Shown: positions 22,888 to 64,000 of the stretch, piece after piece
How positions within the stretch are numbered: the stretch's first letter is position 1
Layout: every line of letters starts with the position of its first letter
Origin: Heterocephalus glaber
Taxonomy: Eukaryota > Chordata > Mammalia > Rodentia > Bathyergidae
NCBI RefSeq assembly: GCF_000247695.1
Contig: NW_004624748.1
Span: 5,089,415 to 5,153,414 of the forward strand
Direction of reading: 5' to 3'
DNA length: 64,000 nt
Program-made: the position numbers and the translations under genes
Notes under the pieces: generated by a model
Database searches by the model: none
The model's input: the letters and a program-made list of their open reading frames with translations, nothing else
Told to the model about the DNA's origin: nothing

Positions 22888-23566
22888 AAAAAAATGTGAG
22901 CCCTGACTAGGATTCTTTATATAAAACTCTGTAAACAGATGAAGTTTAGATTTTTTTTGAAAACTTATACATCTGTCTACTTGTAGGGTACCATTTAAGC
23001 TAATTGAAACTTGAGTGAAGACTATAGTATAGTCATCAACTCACCACCAAAACTGAAGTGAACTGCCTTATCTTTCTTCATATGATAAATTTTGTTACTG
23101 TAAAATGAAATGTGATCAAAGAAATTAGAAATGGAATATTTTTTTGTGTGATTTCATCCAATAAATCTTAAGTGAATGCTGCTTAAAATTTTGCTTGCCC
23201 TAGGCTCTCATTGCCATCATTAAGTAATGGCTTCACATGGCAGTGATTTTCTACAAGGGATGGGTGTTTCGGGTATCCTGGGGGTGGAAGTTGAACAGTG
23301 GGGAGGTAGAGGTAATGTTTCTGAATTTTATCGTAAAATCACATACACATTCCTAATTGAGAATTAACTATTTGGGACAAATTAATAACTTAATTTGAAT
23401 ATCTGAGGGAAATATCCATGAGGGGAGACCCTGATTCTATTTAGGTAGCATATCTTTAGTATCTGCTCTCTGGTTGTATAAAACACATGTGGAACAGATA
23501 AATCTGACTAGTAAGTGATCAGGGGAAGTAAATGCCTGTTTCTAGTATATTGTGTTTTTGTTACAG

Positions 23567-23633
23567 GAAAAGGCTCATGTTTGAAAGTAGAGGACGGATT
23601 GCTGGGGAAAGTAAGTAATCCACTTAACCAAAG
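23567..23633 (+). other. RCBTB1: RCBTB1 probable 5' non-coding exon 2 with two tandem donors
   Basis: A pyrimidine-rich acceptor (tgtttttgttacag) precedes 23567. Two strong donors follow, 23 nt apart: GGGAAA followed by gtaagt at 23611 and CCAAAG followed by gtaagt at 23634. The exon would therefore end at 23610 or 23633. It lies about 200 bp upstream of the first coding exon. It contains an upstream ATG at 23577. Exon status is inferred from splice signals only. Confidence 0.55.
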
Positions 23634-23677
23634 GTAAGTCATCTATTCTGGAATTAGCTTTTTATTAAGAGTCCTTT

Positions 23678-23763
23678 TTTTTTTTTTTTTTTTTTGATAC
23701 TGGGGATCGAACTCGGGTCCTTGAGCAGCAGGCGGTGAAACCACTGAGCTAAATCCCTGGCCC
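23678..23763 (-). mobile_element. ID-type SINE between the leader exon and the first coding exon
   Basis: A T run, GATACTGGGGATCGAACTCG, ending GAGCTAAATCCCTGGCCC. A diverged TAAGA(G/A)(T/A)CCTTT flanks both sides. Confidence 0.88.
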
Positions 23764-23830
23764 TAAGAAACCTTTCTTTTAGTTTAATAGTTATTTATTT
23801 TTTTCTTAGAATCCTTTTTGTTTGTTCCAG

Positions 23831-55516
<31,686 letters not shown>

Positions 55517-57600
55517 AGCTGCTGGGGTGTGAGTGCGTGCTCTGGGCACTGTTGGTGATGTGTCCAGCTTGTGGTGTACAGGCAATGTAATTCTGCAGGT
55601 AAAACCCATCTGGTGGTTTTTGTCACATCTGAGACACAGTTCTCTGTAGGAATTTATGAAGGATATATGGCTTTTCCTGAGCCCATTTTAAAAACTCGTT
55701 TCCAGATACATATACTTTAAATGTAACCTTTCTTACATGAGCTGGAACATTGAGAAAAATCTGAAAGTTTGGCTGCTTTTGTTTTGGGTTAGAGGCACTA
55801 TGGAATTTAGAAACAGGAAGTTGGTGACAGCTCTCCTGGGTTATGCATCACACCCCTTTGATGCCAGGATTGTTTGTGAATTGTGAGGTGACCATAGAGG
55901 TCCTACCATGAGTTACTGATGCTGACCCTTGGGCTTGGTGAAGTGCTCCATCAGCTGCCATCTAGTAACTTCCTGTGAGGGAGAAGTTAGAAGCATTCAA
56001 GGCTTTTGTTCATGTGCTTTTGCTATTGATGACTTTTTAACTTTAAGAGATGTATCAAAATAATATTCCCTTTAACATGAGTTAAACCTACTGAAATAAG
56101 TAATCATTTCTATGCCAAGATTTCTCAAGATTTAAGTAATCAAGTAATTTAAGTAATTTATAACTGCACAAAAAGTTGATAATGAAGGAAACTGGATACA
56201 GGTGAATATTTTATAATTAGAATCTCCATTATTTATCCGATGTTGTTTCTGTTTCATTAAAATTGATATTTAGAACTAATATTTAAATTACTCCTTCACT
56301 TTTTCCCTTATAAATGGTAATTCATAAGAGGAAAAACAATGACATATATAGTATACTCTTGCCTTTCTATTATGGATGCTCAATCATCAGGTCTGCTACA
56401 TTGTGACTTGAAGAAATGGTCCTTGAAAACAACTTCCTTACACAACTTAATGGAATTTGCTTTATCTGCTTTATCTAGGCCAAACTCCATCACAAACTTA
56501 CTTATTCAAAACTTTACCACCTTCCACTTTTATTTTTTTCTCTTTTTTGTATTAGGTGTACTCTGGTAAAATTTAATGTTGAAAGAGAGCTGGAAAATCA
56601 TGGTTTTCCCAAAAAGGTCTTATTTAAAAGAGTTGCTCTTTTGGTCTGGTTATGAAATGTGACTGCAATTTAAGAGTGTTCACCTTTTAGTTTTATCATG
56701 TGTCCACTGAACTTGTTTTAGGAACAAAGCTTTGTCCTATTCTCCGGTTCATGAACTCATTTCCATTTGTGAGAGCTCCCTTAATATATTTTATTTCCTG
56801 CTTAGAAGTGCCCCTTCTGCACTTAGCGCCTGAATGTTCTCAGGGTCACATTAACAACAGGGGAGAAGGTACTCTGTAGCTACTCTTGTAGCAACTGTTT
56901 TTTTAGGGGTGGGGAGGGAATGAGGCCCCAAAGATAGGAATTGTTGATAGGCAAAATAACTGCAAACCTGAAGTCCCAGCCTTGTACTCCCTTTTCTTGA
57001 CTGTATCACAAGTGACTGAAGCCCAGCGAATTATTAGAATTAGCTCTGCAACATGATAGTTATTCTTACTAGGATGGTGAATGCACATTAATTTGATAAT
57101 AATAGGTAGTGTTTGTCATAGTCACTGTCCTGTAGGTTTATGATCTGAACAAAATGAGAACTTCAGTATGTTTACTCTTGCTTACTTGGAAAAAACTTCA
57201 AAAGCACAAATTAAAGTAGCAAGATCCATATCCAGATAGTTCATTCACTCAAAAAATATTGAGTTCCTAATATAGGTGAAGAACCACTTCTCAGATTACT
57301 GAGTAATTTGTGTATGGTAGTGAAGAGACTAAGTTCTTCAAAAAGTACTTTTTTAAAAAACATGCACTGTCTTATTTTTCTACTTGGTTTTGTTGCTAAT
57401 CATAGCAGGAGATTAAAACTGTTCTTTAATTTTTTTTATCTGATGTAATAATGGAAACCAAAGTATTCACATTTCTTAAAATAACCCTGAATGTACTCTT
57501 GAGCTTCTTACTGGAACAATGTTTGATACTCTTGTATATACGGTGTATTTATGTAATGTTTAGAATGACATGTTAATAAAGTAAACCATTAAGGCAGGCA
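55517..57600 (+). other. RCBTB1: RCBTB1 3' UTR
   Basis: About 2.1 kb follow the stop codon with no SINE or LINE insertion that I can recognise, which contrasts with the flanking DNA and fits a retained transcript end. An AATAAA lies at 57575-57580 (tgttAATAAAgtaaacc), so cleavage near 57595-57600 is likely. The exact end is inferred. Confidence 0.75.
57575..57580 (+). terminator. RCBTB1: Probable polyadenylation signal of RCBTB1
   Basis: A canonical AATAAA hexamer lies 2.06 kb after the stop. Repeats resume shortly afterwards (from about 57640), consistent with the transcript ending here. Confidence 0.65.
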
Positions 57601-57639
57601 TATAGAGTTGTCATTCCCCTTGAAGTCAGTAGTGAGGAG

Positions 57640-57895
57640 CCTCAAAAAAGGAAATTTTGACATGGTACAACATGAATTAACTTTGTGGACATCATGCCAC
57701 AAGTGAAATAAGTTGGTCAGAAAAAGACAAATGCCGAAAGCATCAAGATCACAGAGACAGAAGGGTGACTGCCAGGAGCTGGGTGGGAGGGATTGGGATG
57801 GGGAGTTGTTTAATGGGTACAGTTTCAGTTTTGCAGGATGAAGAGTTGTTTTGAATGGACACTGGCATGTACATAATACTGTTCATTTAAAAATA
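57640..57895 (+). mobile_element. Old L1M-type 3' fragment
   Basis: AAGTGAAATAAGTTGGTCAG…GACTGCCAGGAGCTGGGTGG…TTTAATGGGTACAGTTTCAG…GGCATGTACATAATACTG follows the order of a common old L1 3' UTR, just past the RCBTB1 polyadenylation signal. Confidence 0.6.
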
Positions 57896-57910
57896 GTAGA
57901 GTAGAGATAA

Positions 57911-57996
57911 GGGCCAGGGATTTAGCTCAGTGGTTCCACCGCCTGCCTTGCAACCGCAAGGTCCCGAGTTTAATCCCATGTACCAAAAAAAAGAAA
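57911..57996 (+). mobile_element. ID-type SINE
   Basis: GGGCCAGGGATTTAGCTCAG…GTACC plus A-rich tail. AGTAGAGAT flanks both ends. Confidence 0.9.
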
Positions 57997-58162
57997 ACAG
58001 TAGAGATGATTTTCTCTTACATGTATTTTAACCACATTAAAAAAAATCGGATTATTAGCTGGTATGGGGTAGAAAGAGATACTACTGTGAACATGTGAAC
58101 TGCTTGATTCTCAATATACACACAAATAAATACCTCCTAAATCTTTGGATTTAACTCCTGTT

Positions 58163-58335
58163 AAAAGATAGTGCAGTTGCTGGGTATGTAGCCCACACCT
58201 GTAATCCCAGCACTTGGGAGGCTGAGGCAGGAGGACCGCTGCAAATTCAAGACCAGCCTGGGCTACATAGTGAGTTTAAAGCCAGCCTGAACTACATTGT
58301 GAGACCCTGTCTCGAAAAAAAAAAAAAAAAAAAAC
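58163..58335 (+). mobile_element. B1-type SINE with duplicated inner segment
   Basis: GCTGGGTATGTAGCCCACAC…GGGCTACATAGTGAGTTTAA…ACTACATTGTGAGACCCTGT plus A run. Confidence 0.9.
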
Positions 58336-58413
58336 AATTGAATTGTCACCACAGAAAAATATACCTGAATCCTTTGGGAATACTTATATATGAAAGACAT
58401 CATCCTTATTCTT

Positions 58414-58606
58414 TTTTTTTAAATTTTATTTTATTGGTACATTTTAGGTATACAATATAATGACATTCATCATTGGAAATTTGCACCTTTACATAATCTC
58501 TCTTGGTTCTTATTTTTCCCCCTTCCCCTACCCTCCCTTCAACCCCTCTATCCCTCCCTATTTACAAAGACTTTGTTTCCATTTTCTCATATTAATTCCA
58601 TCATTG
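58414..58606 (-). mobile_element. LINE-1 3' UTR fragment with 11-bp target duplication
   Basis: A T run, then antisense L1 3' end (TTATTGGTACATTTTAGGTA…), bounded by TCCTTATTCTT at 58403-58413 and 58607-58617. At 193 bp it is a severely 5'-truncated insertion. Confidence 0.92.
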
Positions 58607-59199
58607 TCCTTATTCTTAAGGAACATATAAATTATCAGGAAAGACAAAAGGTTGGGTTATGAGTTCATGACATGACACAAAATATTTATAAAGCTTTTCA
58701 AAATAGAGAAAACTAAGTGGTGTTAATGTGACAAGCAGTTCTTCTGAAGGTGGTTTGTGCAGTACAAGAGGAAATGTATGGTGCAGTTTTACCTCATTTC
58801 CAAAAACGGGCTCAGTAGCATAAGCCAAGGTTTAGAGGTAATTTAGAGCCAAGATTTAAAACATACCATAAGCAAGTTTGTTTGGTTACAATGGAGTAAA
58901 TAAGCAATACTTTTCTTATTGTTAGAAATGTTAGCAAGGTGATTTTATTTTTTTTTACTCTTGCATATTCCCAGTTCTTATTCAAACACTCCAGTATTAA
59001 ATTTTGATATTTGTTTTGAAGATGATGAATGTCCATGTAAGGAATGTGGCTTAAAAGAAATTTCTAAAGAGCAGACTGACACAAAGACAATATACTTATT
59101 TGGTATAAGTAATACATTCACTTATATATCCAAGGGCCCTTATGGGCTGGAACTACACTCAAAAGTTAGGAACTTTTATGCAGTTATTTTGTAGATATT

Positions 59200-59660
59200 T
59201 ACTAAGGACACCAGAGGTATAGAAATATGATTGTGAGCAAAACTCAAGCCAATAGTGAATAAAACATGAATAGTTATTTTCTTTCAGAGAGCTTATGATG
59301 TGATATGAGATACAGCACTTAAAACACTGAGAAGTGATATGAAGGAAAAGGGACCTCAGATGGAATAAATGATGAGCCCTTCAGGAAGAGATGACAGAAG
59401 AAAGAAAGCAGTTAAGACAGGATAACAGGATGTACAAAGGCCCTGGGTGTGGGACCACTTGGTGTGTGACGAATCAGCTTAGATCTGAGGATAGAGGAGG
59501 ATGCACCAGTAGGAAGGCACCCACAGGATTTTATTTGCAGACAGTGGGAGGATGGGAAGCCTGATCCAGTTTACTCAAGCAGACCTGAGGAACATTTTAC
59601 TGGAGAGGAAAAAGTAGAAGTGAGATGATGATGGAGGCTAGAAACACCCAGTTGTGCATG
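59200..59660 (+). mobile_element. Probable L2-like remnant
   Basis: TTGTGAGCAAAACTCAAGCC…AGAGCTTATGATGTGATATG…GATGTACAAAGGCCCTGGGT…GATTTTATTTGCAGACAGTG…ATGGGAAGCC follows an L2 3' order. Confidence 0.5.
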
Positions 59661-59791
59661 AAATGTCAATTAGCAGTACCAGCTAAGTGCTCACAGGGGT
59701 GGCAGTTTGAGGCCCAGAGAGGAATGGAGGCCTGGTCCTGAAGCTGTGTGTCTTTCACACAGGATCTCACTGGCTGGAGCCTGCTTGCTGT

Positions 59792-59797
59792 TTTATT
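59792..59797 (-). terminator. PHF11: Possible PHF11 polyadenylation signal
   Basis: TTTATT on the + strand (AATAAA on -) lies about 29 bp past the PHF11 stop codon. Using it would give a very short 3' UTR. Another AATAAA on the - strand lies at 59530-59535, so the true end is uncertain. Confidence 0.35.
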
Positions 59798-59825
59798 TGA
59801 TTCCTGGCTTAGGAAATGGTGAACT

Positions 59826-59980
59826 TTAGGAAGACAGGGAGGACACTGAAGTAGTAGTTGATGTGAGGTCTCCATTTTCTTGAAAAGAGGATAGGGTATG
59901 TTTTAAGTCTTGAAGTAGCTCGATTTCTTTTTTTAGCTGCTCCAGTCTTTCTTCAGATTCATGAATTTTATTCTCTATTG
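59826..59980 (-). CDS. PHF11: PHF11 terminal coding exon
   Basis: The - strand acceptor ttcttttcaaag ends next to 59980. The exon encodes 50 full codons after a split Ala and ends with TAA at 59828-59826. It is rich in Glu, Lys and Leu with heptad-like spacing, so it probably forms an amphipathic helix or short coiled coil. Confidence 0.9.
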
Positions 59981-62900
59981 CTTTGAAAAGAAAAAAAGTG
60001 ACTTCAGATTAATTAGTAATTTAGTTAGAGCTGGGGATTTAGCTCGGTGGTTCCACCGCCTGCCTCACAAGTGCAAGGTCCTGAGTTTGATCCCCGGTAC
60101 AAAAAAAAAAAGGCATAATTTAGTTAGAAATAATGTAGTTTCTAGTCCCTTTTACTTGCAAGTACTGAGCCCACAATGCTTGTGCCTTAAATGCAACGAA
60201 TCTGGTCTTGTGAGCAGGAACTGCTTGACTTACACCTTTGCTTCCTCCTTCTGATCCAGGATAGAATTCCAACCGTTGTCACACATGAAGCTGTAAGTCT
60301 TTACTCATTTGTGAATGCTTATAGCAGAATGAGTCCCTTTCACTTGTCTTTTAGAACCTGAGCACAGTTACTGTATAACATCCATGCTATACTATATAGA
60401 TTTGTTGAGACAGAATGGCCAGGATAGCAACAATAAGGGCAAATCTTTCATAAAAATGCATCCAGTTTTTAATGTTACATAAAGGCTTTGGTTTTATTTA
60501 GAAATAGGAAAGCTTTTATTGTGGAAACTCAGTAAGACAACACTTTATCATTAAACTTTATAGTGACTGGTACACAGTGGCACTGTAATTTTTTAAAACT
60601 TCAAAATTGAAAAGTTTACAATATAAATCTTACCTGAATATCTGTAACTGCAGTTAATTTGAAACATCAGTAAGGCTACATTAGGCATGAGGATGAGCTA
60701 TGGTATTAGAAGCTGAGCCTTTTAAACTGGTTTTCATGGACCCCAAGTATTGCACTGCACTGCACTGCACATATATCCCCAGCGAGGCCATCAAATAGGC
60801 TTAACTTTTGTATGGTAGAATGGTGGCACACCCTATAATTCCAGAACTCAGGAAGTTGAGGCAGGAGGATCACTGCAAGTTTGAGGCCAACCTGGGCTAC
60901 ACATTGAGATCAAGGCCAGCCTGAACTACAATAGACCCTGTCTTAGAAAACCAAAAAAAAACCTTTATGGTGCCTTACAAAAAAGGTATGGATACTCTCA
61001 TTAGCTGATAGCCCTAAGAGACTGTTAAAAGATACATTATTTTTGGTAGATTTTTAAAAATTTTTTTCAGTTGGATATAAATGTAGCCATACAAAATTCA
61101 AATAAAAATATGTAACTAAAAACCCAAATAAGAAAAGTTGTATGTTGAGACAGGGATATGAAATATTTTCTTTATAATAAAAATCTATTGTACTAATACC
61201 ATGGGAAAGAACAGAGTGTAGAGAACCATGTGTGCACTCTCGGGGACCCATTCACACCAAATTCAATGTGAATCTGGCCCCCCAAACTCACTCAACAGGT
61301 GCAGTGTACAGCCCTGTATGGCAGCCTTAGCAGAGATCAGGTCAGAATCTTAAATAAATGGAAATTTAGACCGTCTTGCAGTTTTAGGGTTGAAAAGAGG
61401 ACTCAATTGTTATTTTATAGAAAGGTTAATAGAGCTCCCTCTCCCAACCCAAACATCACTATTTCTTGTTCTACAAAAATGTCTTGGGTATTCTTGTTTT
61501 GTTTTTTCCTAATGAACTCTAGAATTAGTCAAAATGCAAACCACCCTCCCCGCCATTGGATTAGATTTGAAGATTAGTGTTGGGAGAATTGAGACTTTGC
61601 CCTTTTCATAAGTGAGGGGGAGAGAGTAAGCTGCAGGACAGTTTATCATAGCCTCACCACTGCAGGGAGGGCAGAGAGGCTACAGGAAGCCTCCCTACCT
61701 CTGGCCTGTGCGTACTTAAGGGCCAACATAGTCTCCAATTTTGGAATTAATTTTTTGTCTCTTGTTTTTTGAGGGCTTTTTCTGATTATAAAAGTATTAT
61801 GTATGTCAGATATCTGGAAAATAAAGTACTAGAAGGACAAAAGAAATCACTATAATGCAACCACCTACAAATAACTTTTCACTATATAGTTTTTCTGTGT
61901 ACATGTCTTTTCTATACATATCTTTACATTTTGTTTCTGCTGTATATGTGTCATAGTTTTGTAATGAGCTTCTTCCACTTAAACAATGAACCATTCTTCT
62001 AAAATGTTTTTATCATCTGTATAGCATCATACTATTTCAATCTAAATTATACTTCTAAACATGCTTAGTTATAAATCTTACCTGCATTAAATTTTGCAAA
62101 TGTGTCTTCAAACAATCCACAGTCAAACAGTGAAGTTTCAATTTTTTCATAGGCTTGAGGGAGAAAAACATTTCAGTATTAATTTTAATTTGTATAGGTA
62201 GAAACACCCCAGAAAATAACCCAAAATAGGGAAAAGTAAATAGAGTAGTCATCTACTGTACAAATTTAATGGTAGATTGCAGTGGCAGTGGCTTGGTAAG
62301 GAACGTGTTAGAAATGTCAACTCTTGGCATTTCTACTGAATCAGAAGCTCTGGGAGGCAGCTGTGTGTGTGTGTGTATGTGTGTGCATGTGTGCGCACAC
62401 ATGTGCAGGAATTTGTTTTTTGAGACAGAGTCTCACTGTAGCTCAGGTGGGCCTTGAACTCATAATCCTCCTGCCTCAGCTTCCCAAGTGCTGTAATTAC
62501 AGTTGTGTACCACCATGCCTGGCTTTGTGTTAGCCCTCCAGGTGATTATGAGGCACACTTAAGTTTGAGAAGTGTTAAGTCTAGAGAAAACAAATAATGT
62601 AATGAATGAGCTTTTGCAAATGTTTAGTCTTAATTTTTTGGATTTGTCCTATAGAATATAATCCCTTCCAAATAAGAATATATTTTACAAGCTATTGTCA
62701 AGCCTTACATTTCACTTATAAAATAACTATATTCATTATAAAGTTTGTAAGCTCCTACTGTAGATTAGAAGGCTAATAAACTGCTGTACACGTCTACAAA
62801 AGTGAAACATCAGCTTCCCAAAGAGCTCTTTTAAGAAAGCTGATATTTAAACATTTATTAAAACATTAAAATTACTTTTGAGTTAATGTCATTAAAAAAG

Positions 62901-63429
62901 GACAACTGGTTTATTACAGAATATAATTTGAGCTACATCAAGACTATAACCTAGTGGTTCTCAGATCTTAGCAACAAATGTGCAGGTGGGTGGGGAGTGA
63001 TTGTGTGGCCAAACCTAGCCCTGAATGTGCCCATTCAACTGTGGACCTCTCAGAAACACATCATAAAACTCAACATCAGGACATTTGTGACTAAACTACT
63101 GAACTGTCTACATCCTGTTAATTTGTAATAGTAAATTTGGTTAAATGATTTTTTTTTTTTGGTTAAATGATTCTTAAAGAATGAAAGGAAGAAAAGAAAA
63201 AAGCATGAAAAGAAAATGTGTACTTTTTTTGGGCCAGTCTGTTTTACATGTAAGTCTGTAAGAAGCCTCTATGCTTGAAATCCAGCTGTTTTAGTACCTG
63301 ATTCTGAAGTAGTGTCATCCAGGAGTTTTTGCTGAATCAAATGAAGTTCATCTAATATATTTTCAAATAAGTCATCAAGAAGTCCTGCTTTCTTACATTT
63401 TTTAAGAAAAGAAACCTTCATGATTGTAT
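59826..63429 (-). CDS. PHF11: PHD finger protein 11, C-terminal part only (3 exons, 5' part outside window)
   Basis: The coding segments in reading order are 63429-63298, 62153-62082 and 59980-59826. Phases match across both introns, and the joined frame is open to a TAA. The first exon gives VSFLKKCKKAGLLDDLFENI…LDDTTSES, the second YEKIETSLFDCGLFEDTF, and the third a helical IENKIHESEERLEQLKKEIE stretch ending TTTSVSSLSS. This matches the C-terminal region of PHF11, where the human protein ends STSISSLSY. The N-terminal zinc-binding PHD-like part would lie to the right of the window. Known: PHF11 is a nuclear protein linked to T-cell cytokine regulation, to NF-kB co-activation and to DNA end resection. 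Its tail-to-tail position next to RCBTB1 is the arrangement seen at human 13q14. Confidence 0.9.
60030..60115 (+). mobile_element. Young ID SINE with 13-bp target duplication (PHF11 last intron)
   Basis: GCTGGGGATTTAGCTCGGTG…TTTGATCCCCGGTAC plus A tail, bounded by TAATTTAGTTAGA at 60017-60029 and 60116-60128. Confidence 0.93.
60815..60965 (+). mobile_element. B1-type SINE
   Basis: GGTGGCACACCCTATAATTC…CCTGGGCTACACATTGAGAT…AGACCCTGTCTTAGAAAACC. Confidence 0.85.
62082..62153 (-). CDS. PHF11: PHF11 internal coding exon (72 nt)
   Basis: On the - strand the acceptor tttttctccctcaag and the donor gtaaga flank 72 nt. Joined to the previous exon it reads AYEKIETSLFDCGLFEDTF followed by AKFNA. It is too short to stand out as an ORF and was found by reading the frame across splice sites. 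Confidence 0.9.
62362..62405. repeat. (TG)n-rich microsatellite
   Basis: An interrupted alternating purine/pyrimidine run (TGTGTGTGTGTATGTGTGTG…GCGCACACATG), with Z-DNA-prone composition. Confidence 0.85.
62415..62525 (-). mobile_element. B1-type SINE
   Basis: TTTGAGACAGAGTCTCACTG…GTGTACCACCATGCCTGGC. Confidence 0.85.
63298..63429 (-). CDS. PHF11: PHF11 internal coding exon
   Basis: Read on the - strand, the acceptor ctttattcttag precedes the exon and GAATCAG followed by gtac is the donor. It is 132 nt long: two leading bases, 43 codons (TIMKVSFLKKC…TTSES) and one trailing base. Confidence 0.9.
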
Positions 63430-64000
63430 CTAAGAATAAAGAAAACATTTTTAGAAGGAAAGCCTTAGGGTAGCTAGTCATACCACTTTATGGTTACTCC
63501 TTCCGATTTTGCATAGCGGTAGATGACCATAATTAGTAAGATAACACCTTTGCCTTTTCTGTTAATTGTAGTTTCATCGTATCTCAGTTTTTTCTAACTG
63601 AAACAGTTGAATGAAAGTTACAAAAAATGAAAATAAAACTTTGCTTACAGTAACTTTATGAATTAATGGAATTTTCTAAAATTTATTTTCAATCCTTAAA
63701 ATGACAGCCCCTGTCATTTTTTGGTCAGCTATATATTGTTACTGAATGTATTTCCTTAAAGAACAGAAAGCTATACCTGTCACAGTGTGAGGGGTAGCAC
63801 ATCACTGAATTCTGAGCTCAGGCAAGTCTAGCTGCTTCTTGTCAAGAAGTGTATCTTCAAATTGAGAAACAAACGAACATTCCAACCTAAGTTATTTTGA
63901 TGTGGTGGGATTCTGATATAGTGGATACTTATGATAAATATTTATACTCTTTCTACTACAAGTCTAGAAGAATAAACAGTAACATGTGATACTAATTTTT

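Noticed and set aside
63774..63852. Possible further upstream PHF11 exon on the - strand (acceptor after a CAATTTGAAG-type tract, donor CAGgtatag)
   Set aside because: In the only phase compatible with the next exon (one base left over) the frame contains a TGA, and the translation does not resemble PHF11. It may be a decayed or unrelated site.

Overview
This is a stretch of mammalian nuclear DNA, and its short repeats point to a non-muroid rodent. It carries many young tRNA-derived ID-type SINEs (GGGGATTTAGCTCAGTGG…GATCCC…GTACC plus an A tail), B1/7SL-derived SINEs, and older B1+ID composites of the B1-dID kind known from squirrels, dormice and beavers. I cannot name the species. A beaver-like or related lineage is only a guess, based on the simple ID family being the youngest one here.

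The main gene is RCBTB1 (RCC1 and BTB domain-containing protein 1) on the + strand. A CpG island with a likely first non-coding exon lies at about 8.2-9.0 kb, and a probable second non-coding exon at 23567-23610 or 23633. The coding sequence runs from the ATG at 23875 to the TGA at 55516 in eleven exons. Every exon boundary could be placed at a GT-AG junction, and the exons add up to 1596 nt, an uninterrupted 531-residue protein. The 3' UTR is about 2.1 kb and ends near an AATAAA at 57575-57580.

Converging on it from the - strand is the 3' end of PHF11 (PHD finger protein 11). Three C-terminal coding exons are visible (63298-63429, 62082-62153, 59826-59980), with matching splice phases and an intact stop codon. 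The rest of PHF11 lies beyond the right edge. RCBTB1 and PHF11 lie tail to tail in the same way at human 13q14, which supports both identifications.

Layout: 1-8.1 kb is intergenic DNA with a 67-bp tandem repeat, an old ERVL/MaLR fragment and LTR, and SINEs. 8.2-9.0 kb is the promoter CpG island. 8.7-23.6 kb is RCBTB1 intron 1, which holds a chimeric U6 snRNA/LINE-1 retrocopy with a 16-bp target duplication. 24-55.5 kb holds the coding exons, with a repeat-rich 12-kb intron 2. 55.5-57.6 kb is the 3' UTR, 57.6-59.8 kb the convergent spacer, and 59.8-64 kb the PHF11 3' exons.

I found no gene cluster, CRISPR array or other undescribed system. The most informative unusual structures are the U6-L1 chimera with a probable 3' transduction, the tandem splice donors that reshape upstream ORFs in the RCBTB1 leader, a small hAT-type element inside a MaLR provirus, and the paired M-box/E-box motifs in the promoter. 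Repeat family names are from memory of consensus sequences and were not checked with a search.
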